64,000 bases of DNA from Gemmatimonadaceae bacterium (GTDB lineage: Bacteria > Gemmatimonadota > Gemmatimonadetes > Gemmatimonadales > Gemmatimonadaceae). Each line of letters opens with the position of its first letter. The stretch's first letter is position 1. The stretch is taken from positions 186,001 through 250,000 of the forward strand of contig JAICWO010000002.1 of NCBI GenBank assembly GCA_025934775.1. The letters run 5' to 3'. Under the pieces are notes generated by a model. The model saw only the letters and a program-made list of their open reading frames with translations, ran no database searches and was not told where the DNA came from. Below, piece after piece: positions 21,934 to 32,052 of this stretch. Both the position numbers and the translations under genes were made by a program.

Positions 21934-23000
21934 GCCGCGGTACCCGAGATGACGATCTCGATCGGCTTCTCGACCTTGAGGACCGACGTCTGAATGTTGC
22001 CCGCGCGCTCGATGATGGTCGCCCACGCCGCGTCGGCTGACGGCCAGGTGCTGAACGCGGTGAGCTTTCGCGGATCGAACGTGCGTTGGTCGAGCAGCTC
22101 CCGCGCGGCGGCCACGTTCGACGCGATGTCGTCCCAGTGGTGCACCGTGCCCGTCATGCTCGTGAGCGCCGTTCCGGCCACGTCGCTCAAGCGCTCCACG
22201 GCGCGGTTGATCGCGTGAAGCGCGGCGAGCTGATACTGCTGTGCGTGCAGCTTCTGCTTGAGCTGGCCGATCTCGCGGATCGTTTCCAGCGCCGCCGCGC
22301 TGCGCGAGGCTTCGAGGGCCGCGTTGATACCGATGGCGAGCACCGCGCCCGCAATGCCGAACACCGGGATCGCGGCTGTGCCGAGGCTCGTCATCACCGC
22401 GAGCGACACCATCGTGAGCGACAGCGTGCCGCCGCTCATCGCCGCGCTTTGCATGTGGTTCTTGGCTTGCGTCGTGGTGATGCCGAGCTGGTTCTGCAGC
22501 TCGTTGATCCGGTTCTGGAGCGCGACGACTTCCCGCTGCGCGCTGGCCATGGATTTCGTCACCTCTTTCACGTCCGTTTCCATGGTGCGCGACAGCGCGA
22601 TCACCAGTTCGGCGAAGTCCTTCACCTTCTTCCGGTAGCCGAGCACCCGCCAGCGATTGGCCGCGGCCTCCGTCGACAAGTCGTCGACATGAGCAATAAG
22701 GAGATCGCGGTCGCTCGCGCTCAAGGTTTCCTTGGCGAGCACCCGCTGTATCTCCGTCAACTTGCTGCGGAACGTGTTGCCGTAGTCGATGAGTGTTTGC
22801 GGAAGACCAGCCGCGATCTCCGGAAAATCCTCGGTGAGCCACTTCTGCGTCACGGTCTTCGCCGCGGTCAGCTGCGTGTCGATCTTGTCGAACCACTCTG
22901 GCTTCGGCTCGACGGGATAGAGCGCGGTGTTGAGCAGACCGTGACTCCACGCCATGAGATAATTGTTCACGGCGTAGTCGGACGTCAGCTGGGCGGTCAT
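21930..23000 (-). CDS. alpha-pore-forming toxin component with hydrophobic hairpin (HBL/Nhe/Ahl-like)
   Basis: A 356-residue helical protein, first gene of the operon. A hydrophobic region at about 185-230 (GGTLSLTMVSLAVMTSLG then IPVFGIAGAVLAIGI) is bracketed by long helices rich in Gln, Ala and Leu, as in NheB/NheC or AhlB. It is a clear paralogue of the third gene across the N-terminal 100 residues. In-frame codons upstream would add 46 Pro/Arg-rich residues; the ATG at 23000 gives the homologous N-terminus and is preferred. No signal peptide, as in several Gram-negative relatives. Confidence 0.65.
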   Translation of the reverse strand: MTAQLTSDYAVNNYLMAWSHGLLNTALYPVEPKPEWFDKIDTQLTAAKTVTQKWLTEDFPEIAAGLPQTLIDYGNTFRSKLTEIQRVLAKETLSASDRDLLIAHVDDLSTEAAANRWRVLGYRKKVKDFAELVIALSRTMETDVKEVTKSMASAQREVVALQNRINELQNQLGITTTQAKNHMQSAAMSGGTLSLTMVSLAVMTSLGTAAIPVFGIAGAVLAIGINAALEASRSAAALETIREIGQLKQKLHAQQYQLAALHAINRAVERLSDVAGTALTSMTGTVHHWDDIASNVAAARELLDQRTFDPRKLTAFSTWPSADAAWATIIERAGNIQTSVLKVEKPIEIVISGTAA

Positions 23001-23201
23001 TGCTTCACTGTCCGGAGCAAGCACGGGCGTTCCTCCACAGGCGTGAGGGATCGCTCTCGGAGGAGCGAGGGGAGAGGAGCGGCGGGGAGGCGGGATGGCG
23101 GCCGGCCCGATGCGTTCGGGCCGGTGGTGCGCGGACATGATACAGCAGGAGGTCCATCAGCGCCATGTCGCTGCGTGTCGGCCGCGCGATACATTCCCCG
23201 C

Positions 23202-24050
23202 ATGCCCGACGCTCCCCGTGCCGCCAGCATGACCGCGCGCGGCGTCTCGTTCATGCGTGCGTATCACCAGATCTTTGATTCAAGCCCTCGCGTCCTCGAC
23301 GATCCGGTGGTGCTGCGCCTCCTCGGCGACGAGCTGGTCGAGCGGGTTCGTGCCGGCCGCGAGTACTTCGAGCAGCCGCTGTCCCGGGGCCTCAGGGCGC
23401 ACGTCGTGCTCCGCAGCCGGTTTGCCGAGGATTCGCTCCACGACGCGCTCGCGCGCGGGATCGCGCAGTACGTGCTCCTGGGCGCGGGCATGGACACGTT
23501 CGCCTACCGACAGCCCGAGTGGGCGCGGGGCCTCACGATCATCGAGGTCGACCATCCGGCGAGCCAAGCCGCGAAGCGCGAGCAGCTCGTGGGCGCTGGA
23601 CTCGAGATCCCGGCCAACGTGCGCTACGCCGGCATCGATTTCGAGCACGAGTCGCTCGCCGACGGTTTGCGCCGCTGCGTCGTCGACTTCACGCGGCACA
23701 CGTTCTTCTCGTGGCTCGGCGTGACGATGTATCTCACGCGCGAAGCCATCGACGCGGTGCTGCGCACCGTGGCGACGTTTCCGCCCGGGAGTGAGCTCGT
23801 GCTGACGTTCGCGCAGCCGCGCCTCGCGTCCGAAGGCGGCGAACACCCGCTCGCCGTGGGCGCGGCGTCCGTCGGCGAGCCGTGGATCAGCTACTTCACG
23901 CCCGAGGACATGGACGCGTTGCTTCGCGCGTCCGGCTTCTCGCGAGTCGAATTTCTCTCGCGCGCTGACGCCGCACAGAAATACTTCTGCGCGCGGGCGG
24001 ACGGTCTCGAGGCCCCGCGCCGCGTCTCCATCGCGCACGCTCGCGTGTGA
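23202..24050 (+). CDS. class I SAM-dependent methyltransferase (LCM / putative O-methyltransferase family)
   Basis: A 282-residue protein of the leucine carboxyl methyltransferase-like family (PF04072 type). The SAM-binding loop is YVLLGAGMDTFAYR, followed by IIEVDHPASQAAKREQL (acidic ribose-binding Glu and the D-H-P motif). Also seen are FSWLGVTMYL and YFTPEDMDALLRASGF. These enzymes methylate carboxyl or hydroxyl groups, often in secondary metabolites; the substrate is not predictable. The start follows TACATT by a few bases and lacks a good ribosome binding site. It is divergent from the toxin operon, about 200 bases away. Confidence 0.8.
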   Translation: MPDAPRAASMTARGVSFMRAYHQIFDSSPRVLDDPVVLRLLGDELVERVRAGREYFEQPLSRGLRAHVVLRSRFAEDSLHDALARGIAQYVLLGAGMDTFAYRQPEWARGLTIIEVDHPASQAAKREQLVGAGLEIPANVRYAGIDFEHESLADGLRRCVVDFTRHTFFSWLGVTMYLTREAIDAVLRTVATFPPGSELVLTFAQPRLASEGGEHPLAVGAASVGEPWISYFTPEDMDALLRASGFSRVEFLSRADAAQKYFCARADGLEAPRRVSIAHARV

Positions 24051-24162
24051 CGCCAGGTCGCGTAGCCTCTTGGCGGCCGCGCGCGCTCGGAGCGATGCTG
24101 CTGCCCGAGCACGCCATGGGCGCGTAACCGGCTGCACCACCGGCTGCGCCCTCTGCGCGCCG

Positions 24163-27100
24163 TTACCGAATCGCTCCCACGCACGCGCCTGCGGGCGAGA
24201 GGCCGACGAGCTTTGCGCGTCGATCGCGCCAACCTTGCCGTCACAGTTCGCGTCCCCGTTCGGAGTCTGACGGAACGCCCCGCTCGGCGCGAGGTTCACC
24301 ATGCTCCGAATCACCGCCAGTGCGTCCGCGGTCGTGAGCTGGCCGTCGAGATTCACGTCGCCGCGGAGCGCGCCCGGGAGCACCACGGCCTTGAGGGGCG
24401 CCGGCGTGAGCAGCGCGACGAGATCCACGCTGCCGCTCGCCGCGTCGCTCTTCGCCATCGTGAAACGCGGCGTGATCTCCGTGCTCCGGCCGGCGTTGTC
24501 GCCCGTGAAATGGTAGTACAGCTTCGCGAGCGCGGTCTTGCTCGCGTGGCCCGTCGCATCCGTCGCGGTGAACGACACGGACCCGCCGTTCTGTGCGGCG
24601 ATCGTCGGTGCGGCGAAGCCGCCGCTCACGCCGCGCACGGAATCGAGCTGCACGACGGTCGAGTCCCACGTCACCGCGACCGCGTAGGCGCCGAGCGACT
24701 TCCCGGCGCTCGAAAGATCGGCGGATAGTGTGGCCGCGGAGCGTATGCCGATCACGCCGGTGAGCGAGTCGGCGTCGAACGAGACGTTCCCGGCGACCGC
24801 CTTCACCGGCGCGCCGCGAACGATGAGCGTGTCGATGAGTGAGGCGGCACGGACACTCGCGCCCGCCGACACCGTAATCGTATCGACGTAGATGCCGGGC
24901 GCGAGCGCGGAGAGATCGCGCGTCCAGCGCACGGTGCCCGAACCGGTGCCCGCCGCCGCCGTCAGCGTCGTGTAGCTCAGACGCTTCGTCGCCGTCCAGG
25001 CGGTGCTCGTGGCGCCGACGCCGAGCACGAACACGCTCACGGAGTCGGTCACGCCGCTGCTCGCCGTCACCGTATCGGAGTGGCTCGCGCGGCTCAGCGA
25101 GATCGCCGTGCCGGGGAGCACCACCAGCGTGTCGTAGAACGTGGCGCTCAGCTTCCCATCCAGCGACGCGATCGGAATGGTGTACGCGTGCTTGCCCGGG
25201 GTGATGCTCGTGAGGTCGCGCTGATACCGCAGCCATCCCGGCCCCTTCCCGCCGAGCCCGCGTTGAGTGTTTGATGATTGGAATACGAGAATGCCGGAGT
25301 TCGAGCCGCCGTTGTTCCACGGCAAGTTCGCGGCCCACTGCAGCGTATCCGCGCCCGCGCCGACCGGCGCCACCGCGAGCGAGTCGATCGCCGCCTCGAG
25401 CCCGAGCGCCACCGTGTCGACGCGCGACGCCGGCAGGAGCCTGAGCGCCGGTGCGGGCGCAGCCGCGGCGTACACGACGACGGTGTCGATGATCAGCGTT
25501 CGTCCTTGGCTTGTCGCGAGCGCGTTGGATGGAAAGAGCGGCGGCGTGACGGTGATCGTATCGATGTACGTCCCCGGCATGTAGGCCGTCGCGGCATCGT
25601 AAATCGCGCGCGTGGTGTCCTTGACCGTCCAATGCCAGTACAGCGTGCCGCTGCCGATGCCGTTGAACCGGTCGGCGAACACGCTCTGATTGATGACTGG
25701 CCGGAGGAAATGCCGCGGGCCATTCGCGATCGTGCCCGTCCATCGAGCCCGGGTCGACCACTCGCCCGAAAAGGAAATGATTGCCGAATCGAGCTTGGGC
25801 GGCGAACCAGCCGCGATCGAGTCGCGCCGGCCCGTGGTGGACACGGTGTATTGCACCACCGGCACTACGTCCAGCGAGTCGAAGATCACCGCCGAATCGG
25901 TTGGGTTCGCGGTGAGCTTCACCGTGATCGTGTCGACGTACCAGCCGAGCGGCGTGTTGGTGCTCGAGACGCGGCTCCAGTGGATCACGGCGGGGCCGGT
26001 CCCCGACCGCGACGGCTGGTTCGTGTTCCCTTGGATGAAACCCCACGGCTTCTTGCGAGTCGCCGTCCATGCCGCGGTCAGCGCACCCGGTCCGGAGATG
26101 CTCACGATGGCGGTGTCCGAGCGGCCGAGTCCCGGAAAGCCCGAATCCACGCGCGCCGTGACGCTGAGACCGAGATGCAGCGACGTGCCGGGCGCGACGA
26201 CGAGTGTGTCGTAGTAGAAACGGTCGGTGAACGCCGCGGGGCTTGTAATCTTTAGCGTATCGTAATAGGTGCCCGGCCCGAGCGTCGACACGTTGCGCCG
26301 GAACTTGAGCCATCCCGATCCGTTCCCGCTCGGCGTCGAGACGGCCAGCCATTGCCCGCTGCCCGACACGTTCGTCGCCGTCCACGCGGAGCTGGCGGCG
26401 TCCGGCCCGCCGACGGTCAGCGCGATCGAGTCGCTCGCGGCGGAGGTTCCTTCCGTGACCGTGTGTTTGCCGCCGGTGCTCGAGAGCGCGACGTACCGGC
26501 CAGCACCGTTCCGGATCGTCAGCTTCGCGCTCGCGGCGAACATCGAATCGACCGTGATGCTGATCTGGTGCGCGCGGTCGATGAACGTCTCGCCCTGCTG
26601 GAGCACCGCGCCGTGGTCGTTCGGGTTGCCGTTGCCGTCGCGATCCTCCAGACAGAACTCGCTCGTGTTCATGAGACACGAGAAGTTGACGATCACGCCT
26701 TCGAGCGGTACGCCGCGATCGAACGCGACCTGCTTGCGCAGCTCGACCGTGTAGTGCGTCGACAGCATGCTGTCGGAATACGAGAACGGCACGACCGCCA
26801 TCAGATAATTCGAATTGGCGGTAGGCTGCGCCAGCTGCTCGACGGTGATCGTGTTCGACGCGCCGGTGGCGACGTATCGCCGCGCCGCGGGGATGAAGCC
26901 GAGTTTGTCGAGTTGGCCGGAGAGTGGCGCCACGGCGCTCTGGAGCTCGAGGCCGTCGCCCCACGTACCGCCGGCCATCACGTCCCATCGCGAGTAGTAC
27001 AGGTCACCGTCGATCGGCGTCGAGTGGAACAGCGTGATCGCGTGGCCAAGCTCGTGCGCGTGAAATCCCAGATCGTTCTCGGGCTTCGTCTTGTAGCCCG

Positions 27101-27905
27101 AGATCGTCTGGCCGAAGACCTTGCGAACGCCGCGCACGGTGATGCTGTCGGCAGTATAGGCGCCGAGCTCCGCTGGCATCGCGATGCCGATCTCGTACGA
27201 CACGACGTCGTACGTCGCCACGTCCACACTTTGCGGGATCGTCGCGCCGCACGCGTTGATGTATTTCGAGAGAACGCCGTTGCTGAAGGTGTCGACGACG
27301 GCGCTGGGGACGCCGCCGACCGTGTCGGACGCGGAGTAGTAATCCGATTCCTTGCCCGGCAGCGTCGCCATGTCGAGCACCGTCCCGGTGATGTTGAGCT
27401 GCCCGTAGGAGACGGTGTTCCAATATCCGGCGACGCTGTTCGGTCCACTGAACCAGAGCGCCTGATATTCCGCGGTCGTCGGAATGGGTGTCTGCTCGTC
27501 CGCCGTGCGACAGGGCACGACGAGCACGCGCCGCGACGTGAAGAGCGGAATGCCCGGTCTGGTCGTCGGAACGATGCCGGTCAGCAGTTGAAGCGACGAG
27601 ACGTCGCCGAATCGATTCGCCGAGAGCTGCACGCGGCGATTGGACAGCCGCGACACGCCGCCGAGCCGCTTCACCGTCGCGCTGTCGACGTGCACCTCGT
27701 ACTCGCGGTGCGTGCGTCCGTCGATCACCATCGTGTGCGCGATCGCGCGATGGCGGGCGAAATCGTCTTCCCACATGATGTACATCGAGCCCGTGAGCGA
27801 CGCCGGCACGGCCGCGGCCTCGCCGGGACGGATCTGCGCCTGCGCGGGCCGGCCGAGCATCGCGATCGCGCCCGCGACCAGCGCGCCATATAAGAGATGT
27901 CTCAT
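24163..27905 (-). pseudogene. secreted M6-like metalloprotease with repeat domains, cohesin-like and frameshifted dockerin-like C-terminus
   Basis: About 1240 residues after a signal peptide (1-23). The zinc motif HELGH is at 284-288 (within FHAHELGHAITLFH) and a Met-turn WDVM at 307-310, as in M6/gametolysin-type proteases. Five or six repeats of about 100-120 residues follow (each with S/T-A-W-T-A-T and G-x-Y-x-D-T-I-T-V, BACON-like), then a cohesin-like domain and a dockerin-like pair of calcium loops. The second loop reads GDANCDGKVGAIDA, then the frame is lost. The next frame continues KLVGLSPAGACVGAIR to TAA at 24163-24165, so about 13 bases seem deleted near 24214. Without the shift the frame runs on antisense through the methyltransferase gene. 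The protease part is intact; only the tail is damaged. The ATG overlaps the previous stop (ATGA). Confidence 0.65.
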
Positions 27906-28426
27906 GGGAGCTTGCTCTCGAACGCCGCGGTGGTCAGCTCCTGGGTGCCCAGCACGAGATTGCTCAGCGATCCGGCCTTCTTCGCGACCAGTATGACCGC
28001 GGCGAGCGTGTCGTTGGAGAACATCGGGAATGCGGCGCCCGCGATGACCACGATGGTCGGATTCACCTGATTGGCCGCGATCAGTCCGTCGCTCGCCCGG
28101 TCCACCGTTCCGCCGAACGTCACGAGGCTCGTGTCGAGCACGATGTTCGCCTTGAAGCTCCCGATCTTCGCCGCTGACGCGTCGTGGTTCGCGTGCACGT
28201 ACGCCGTCACCTTCTCGCCGGCCGCCGGGTTCGCGTTCGAGTACAAGAGCGACAGCGAGTAGCCGCCGGGCGCCGGCGGGACCGGTGTCGGCGTGGGAGT
28301 TGGGGTCGGGGTAGGCGTCGGCGTGCCGCTGCCGCCGGTCGGCTGCGTCGGCTCCGCGCCGCCGCACGCCCAGAGCGCCGTGACCCCGGCGATCAGCGCG
28401 CCGACGATCCATCGAGAAGCCTTCAT
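27902..28426 (-). CDS. cohesin-like domain lipoprotein
   Basis: A 174-residue protein with a signal peptide ending in a lipobox (ALWACGG), a (Thr-Pro)n linker at about 38-52, and a beta-rich domain with the cohesin pattern (KVTAYVHANHD, IVLDTSLVTFGG, NDTLAAVILVAKKAG). GGAG lies seven bases before the ATG. Its stop overlaps the metalloprotease start by four bases, so translation is coupled. It may be a surface anchor for the dockerin-like tail of the protease, as cohesins bind dockerins; this is inference. Confidence 0.6.
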   Translation of the reverse strand: MKASRWIVGALIAGVTALWACGGAEPTQPTGGSGTPTPTPTPTPTPTPVPPAPGGYSLSLLYSNANPAAGEKVTAYVHANHDASAAKIGSFKANIVLDTSLVTFGGTVDRASDGLIAANQVNPTIVVIAGAAFPMFSNDTLAAVILVAKKAGSLSNLVLGTQELTTAAFESKLP

Positions 28427-28458
28427 GGTGTGCTCCATATGAGAATGCAAATGGCGGC

Positions 28459-28974
28459 TCACGGTGCGCCCGAGAGCCGCGGAAGGGAATCCACGCGGAC
28501 CTGCGCCACCACGTCGTGCCCGGCGATGTCGGTCACGTCGAGCATGGTGAGGCGAATGCGCGCGTCGTCGCGCGCCGACGGGCGAGCCACGATGAGCACG
28601 AGCACCGCGCCAGGCGCGAAGCCGTTCGCCGCGACGCCGGCGAATGACACGCGCCCGAGCGCGCTCGCATTCTCGATGCGTGTTCCGCCGGCCGGTCGGT
28701 CGACGTGCAGCACGCGGGCGGTGCCGGGCATCGTCAGCTCGCCGTGGTAGCCGGCGATCCTGAGACGCGCCGTGTCGGCCGTGAGGCAGACGGTCACCGT
28801 CGTCAGGCTGTCCGATTTCGATTGGCGCGAGACGACGGCGTACGCGGTCGCGCTCTGGCCCGGGACCGAGCATCCCGGCCCGACTTCGAGCGCCCGAAGC
28901 GAATCGTGGCCGCACGCGATCGACAGAACGAGGCCGGCGGCGGCCGTGCAGAGTGTCAGCATTGGATTTGGCAT
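28459..28974 (-). CDS. lipoprotein with cohesin-like domain
   Basis: About 171 residues with a lipobox (LSIACGH) and one beta-rich domain. The domain begins with alternating strands (TTVTVCLTADTARL, GYHGELTMPG) and later has ASALGRVSFAGVAANGF and GAVLVLIVA, a weak match to the cohesin fold. First gene of a three-gene unit ending in the metalloprotease. An ATG 18 bases further upstream is in frame; I chose the one directly before the signal peptide, but neither has a strong ribosome binding site. Confidence 0.5.
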   Translation of the reverse strand: MPNPMLTLCTAAAGLVLSIACGHDSLRALEVGPGCSVPGQSATAYAVVSRQSKSDSLTTVTVCLTADTARLRIAGYHGELTMPGTARVLHVDRPAGGTRIENASALGRVSFAGVAANGFAPGAVLVLIVARPSARDDARIRLTMLDVTDIAGHDVVAQVRVDSLPRLSGAP

Positions 28975-29097
28975 GGTGTGATTCGCCGCCATCCTAAGCC
29001 GATGTCGTAAACGCCGCGTGAGACAACGGTTAACCAGCGGTAAACTCCCGGATTCTTTCGTCTTGCGAACGCATCTGCCGCTGGGATAACGTCATGC

Positions 29098-31947
29098 ATG
29101 GCACAGCCCGCCCATGGAAGGCGCGTTGTCACGTTCCTTGGCGGCGCTGGAATTCAGGTCGACGGCGTCCCGATCGGCGGCCGCGCCGTCCATCGCCACG
29201 CCCTGGCGCTGCTCGCGCTGCTCGTCGGCAACGGCGGCCGCCCACTCACACGCGACAAGCTGATTGCGCTCCTCTGGCCCGAGCGCGACGCCGACGCCGC
29301 CCGCAATCTCCTCAAGGTCAACGTTCACGAGCTACGCAAAGAGCTCGGCGACGCGGTCATTCGCTCCGCGGGCGATCAACTCAGCGCCGATCTGAACGAG
29401 CTGTCGTGCGACATCGCGCGCTTCACGAACGCGATCGCATCCGGCGACGACGACGCGGCGGTCGTGCGCTACGGCGGTCCGTTTCTCGACGGCTTCTTTC
29501 TGAAAGACGCCGCGGAGTTCGAGCCCTGGGCCGACTCGGAGCGCGCGCGGCTGGCGGCGATGTACGCATCGGCGCTCGAGCGACTCGCGACGGCCGCCGA
29601 GCAGGGGGGCGACTATCAGACGGCCGTCCGCTGGCGCCGCGCACATGCGCAGCACGATCCGTATCATCCGGAAGTGGCGAGCCGGTTGGTGCAGGCGCTC
29701 GCCGCGTCGGGCGATCGCGCGAGCGCGATGAAATTCGCCGACACATTCGTCGAGCGTCGCCGCGAGGAGCTTGGGATCGGAGACGAGCAGGGCATCGCGG
29801 CGCTCGCTCGAAGCGCGGCGAGCGCGTACACGCGGTCGGTTAGCGTGCCGGTGGTTGGTGCGGCGGCAGACTCTCGAGACGGCGCGGAACGAACCGGAAC
29901 CACGCGACACTCGGCGTCAGGGCCGCGGCACCGAGAGCCGCTGATGTGGATCGCTGTAGCGGGCGTGATCGTCGTCGCGATTGCCGCGACGCTCTGGCGA
30001 CCCGCGCACAGCGAGCTGACGCCGATGTCGTTTCCGGCCGCGGCATCGCGCGTCGCGATCGTTCCGTTCCGCGTCGTCGGCGCCGACAGCGCGATGCGCG
30101 ATGCGGAAGCCAGCCTCATCGCGGCGCGGTTCACGGGCGAGACCGGCCCCGAAGCGATCGATGCCGCGCGCGTCCTCGACACCTGGCACGCGGCGGCGAG
30201 ATCAGGCGTGCCGTCGTTGGGTGATGACATCGGCATCGCGCGATCGCTCGGCGCGACGCGGCTCGTGTCGGGCGAGATCGTCGGCGCGCGCGATTCTATA
30301 GTAGTGGCGGCGCGATTGTACGCCGTCGCGAACGGCGCGCTCCTCGCCAGCGCGCGGGTCGATGCGTCGAGCGGCGCTTCGCCGGCGACGCTCGCCGACC
30401 GGTTGGCGGTGCAACTGCTCGCCCGCGCCGCCGGCGAGCCGGAGGACCGCGTCGCCGGCCTCGCGAACCGGCCGGTTGCCGCGGCTCGCACCTATCTCGC
30501 GGCGCAGCAAGCGTACAGATCGGCGCGATACGCCGCCGCGGAGAGTCTCTACGCGCGAGCGCTGGGCGACGATTCCACCTTTGGCGCGGCGGGACTCGGC
30601 CTCGCGATGGCCAACAGTTGGACGGTGATCAACGAGCATTACGGCATCGGCCGCGACGCCGCGTTGCATCACTTGAGTAGTATGAGCGAACGTGATAGAG
30701 AGTTCGCGAATGCCTTCTTTGGGCCCGACCCGGCGATCGGGCCGCCGCGGCCGGCGCCGGTGTACCTGGCGCGATGGGAAGATCTGGTCGAGAAGTATCC
30801 CGATTGGACCGAGGCATGGTACCAGCTCGGCGACCGCTACTATCACTTCGGCGGATTGTCCGGCCTCGCCGACGCCGGCGACCGCGCGCGCGACGCGTTC
30901 CGCCGCGCGCTGTCTCAGGATCCCGCCTTCGCGGCGCCGTTGCACCACCTCGTCGAGCTCTACGCGGCGCGCGGCGAGCTCGCGGATCTGCGCGCCGCGG
31001 GCGACCGCTACTTCGCCGCCAATCCGGGCGTGCGCCGCGACCGCTCGGCGATCGGCTGGGAGATCGCGATGGCGGCGGGCGACCGCGCGTGGCTCGGCCG
31101 CGTGCGCGCCAACTTCGACAGCATGCCGCCCGAGGAGCTGACGCGCATCGGCTGGGTGACCGACGACAACGGCTGGCCGCGCGCCGACGCCGAGCGCGCG
31201 GCGGCGATCGTCGACCGCCGCGCCGGCACGGCGAGCGAGCATGAGAGTGCGCTCATTCAGGAATTCACACTGGCGATGAACGCCGGCCAGCCCCGCGAAG
31301 CCCGCGTCGCGGCCGAGGCGCTCGGCGCGGAGTTCCCCGACCGGCCGGTCGCCGCGCTGTGGGATCTCTACGGCGCGCTGTTCGGCGACGGCGATACGAC
31401 GCTCGCGCGCGACGCCGCGGCGCGCCTCGAGCCGTTCGCGGCAGCGCCCGTGAGCGGCGATCACGTGCGCCGCGACCAGCAGTATCTCGCCGCGTGCATG
31501 GTCGCATACTGGCGCGCCACCGCCGGCGATCTGCCGCGCGCGCGCGCCGCGGCCGATCGGCTCGCGGGCGCGCTCCCGCGCGAGACCAACAACTTCGCGA
31601 AGCGGAACGGCCGCGTGTGCCTCGCGATGCTTTCGGCGGCGATCGCGGAGCGGAGTCGCGCGACCGACGCGAAGCGGCTCGTCGCGCAGCTCGATACCAC
31701 GCTGCTCGAGAACCGCGTGCCGCCGCACGTGATTCTGGAAGCGGGCACGATCGCGTCGGCTCGTCTGCACGCGGCGCTCGGCGATACGGCGGCGGCGCTG
31801 GTCGCGGCGCGGCGGCGAGAGCATCTCACCGGACCGCCGATATTTCTGGCGACGGAGCTGCGGGAGGAGGCGAAATACGCCGCCGCGACGGGCGATGCCG
31901 CGGGCGCGGCGCGTGCGACGAAGCATCTCGCGGCGCTCAGACGATGA
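29098..31947 (+). CDS. transmembrane SARP/BTAD-type transcriptional regulator with TPR-like sensor
   Basis: A 949-residue protein. Residues about 10-95 are an OmpR/SARP-like winged helix (RDKLIALLWPERDADAARNL, VNVHELRKELG). Residues about 100-250 are a bacterial transcriptional activation domain of helical repeats. A single membrane helix follows at about 283-301. The long C-terminal part has a TolB-like strand (SRVAIVPFRVVG) and TPR-like helices. The DNA-binding part would be cytoplasmic and the repeats outside, so it can pass an external signal directly to DNA. It is divergent from the cohesin/protease operon (124 bases between starts) and is its most likely regulator. Confidence 0.8.
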   Translation: MAQPAHGRRVVTFLGGAGIQVDGVPIGGRAVHRHALALLALLVGNGGRPLTRDKLIALLWPERDADAARNLLKVNVHELRKELGDAVIRSAGDQLSADLNELSCDIARFTNAIASGDDDAAVVRYGGPFLDGFFLKDAAEFEPWADSERARLAAMYASALERLATAAEQGGDYQTAVRWRRAHAQHDPYHPEVASRLVQALAASGDRASAMKFADTFVERRREELGIGDEQGIAALARSAASAYTRSVSVPVVGAAADSRDGAERTGTTRHSASGPRHREPLMWIAVAGVIVVAIAATLWRPAHSELTPMSFPAAASRVAIVPFRVVGADSAMRDAEASLIAARFTGETGPEAIDAARVLDTWHAAARSGVPSLGDDIGIARSLGATRLVSGEIVGARDSIVVAARLYAVANGALLASARVDASSGASPATLADRLAVQLLARAAGEPEDRVAGLANRPVAAARTYLAAQQAYRSARYAAAESLYARALGDDSTFGAAGLGLAMANSWTVINEHYGIGRDAALHHLSSMSERDREFANAFFGPDPAIGPPRPAPVYLARWEDLVEKYPDWTEAWYQLGDRYYHFGGLSGLADAGDRARDAFRRALSQDPAFAAPLHHLVELYAARGELADLRAAGDRYFAANPGVRRDRSAIGWEIAMAAGDRAWLGRVRANFDSMPPEELTRIGWVTDDNGWPRADAERAAAIVDRRAGTASEHESALIQEFTLAMNAGQPREARVAAEALGAEFPDRPVAALWDLYGALFGDGDTTLARDAAARLEPFAAAPVSGDHVRRDQQYLAACMVAYWRATAGDLPRARAAADRLAGALPRETNNFAKRNGRVCLAMLSAAIAERSRATDAKRLVAQLDTTLLENRVPPHVILEAGTIASARLHAALGDTAAALVAARRREHLTGPPIFLATELREEAKYAAATGDAAGAARATKHLAALRR

Positions 31948-31956
31948 GCCTGCATC

Positions 31957-31992
31957 GTCATCCCGAGCGAGCGCAGCGAGTCGAGAGATCTT
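31957..31992. repeat. diverged copy of the CATCCCGAGCG intergenic repeat
   Basis: GTCATCCCGAGCGAGCGCAG followed by CGAGTCGAGAGATCTTC matches the two copies at 6475-6560 over most of its length. It lies between the regulator and the DUF2277 gene. Confidence 0.7.
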
Positions 31993-32052
31993 CTATGCAG
32001 GTCGCGCTGCATCCAGCGCCGGAACACCACCCGATCACCGAAGGCCCGATCC

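Noticed and set aside
23280..24162. Continuation of the metalloprotease frame beyond the dockerin-like tail
   Set aside because: It is antisense to the methyltransferase; the natural C-terminus is visible in the neighbouring frame, so this is read-through after a frameshift.
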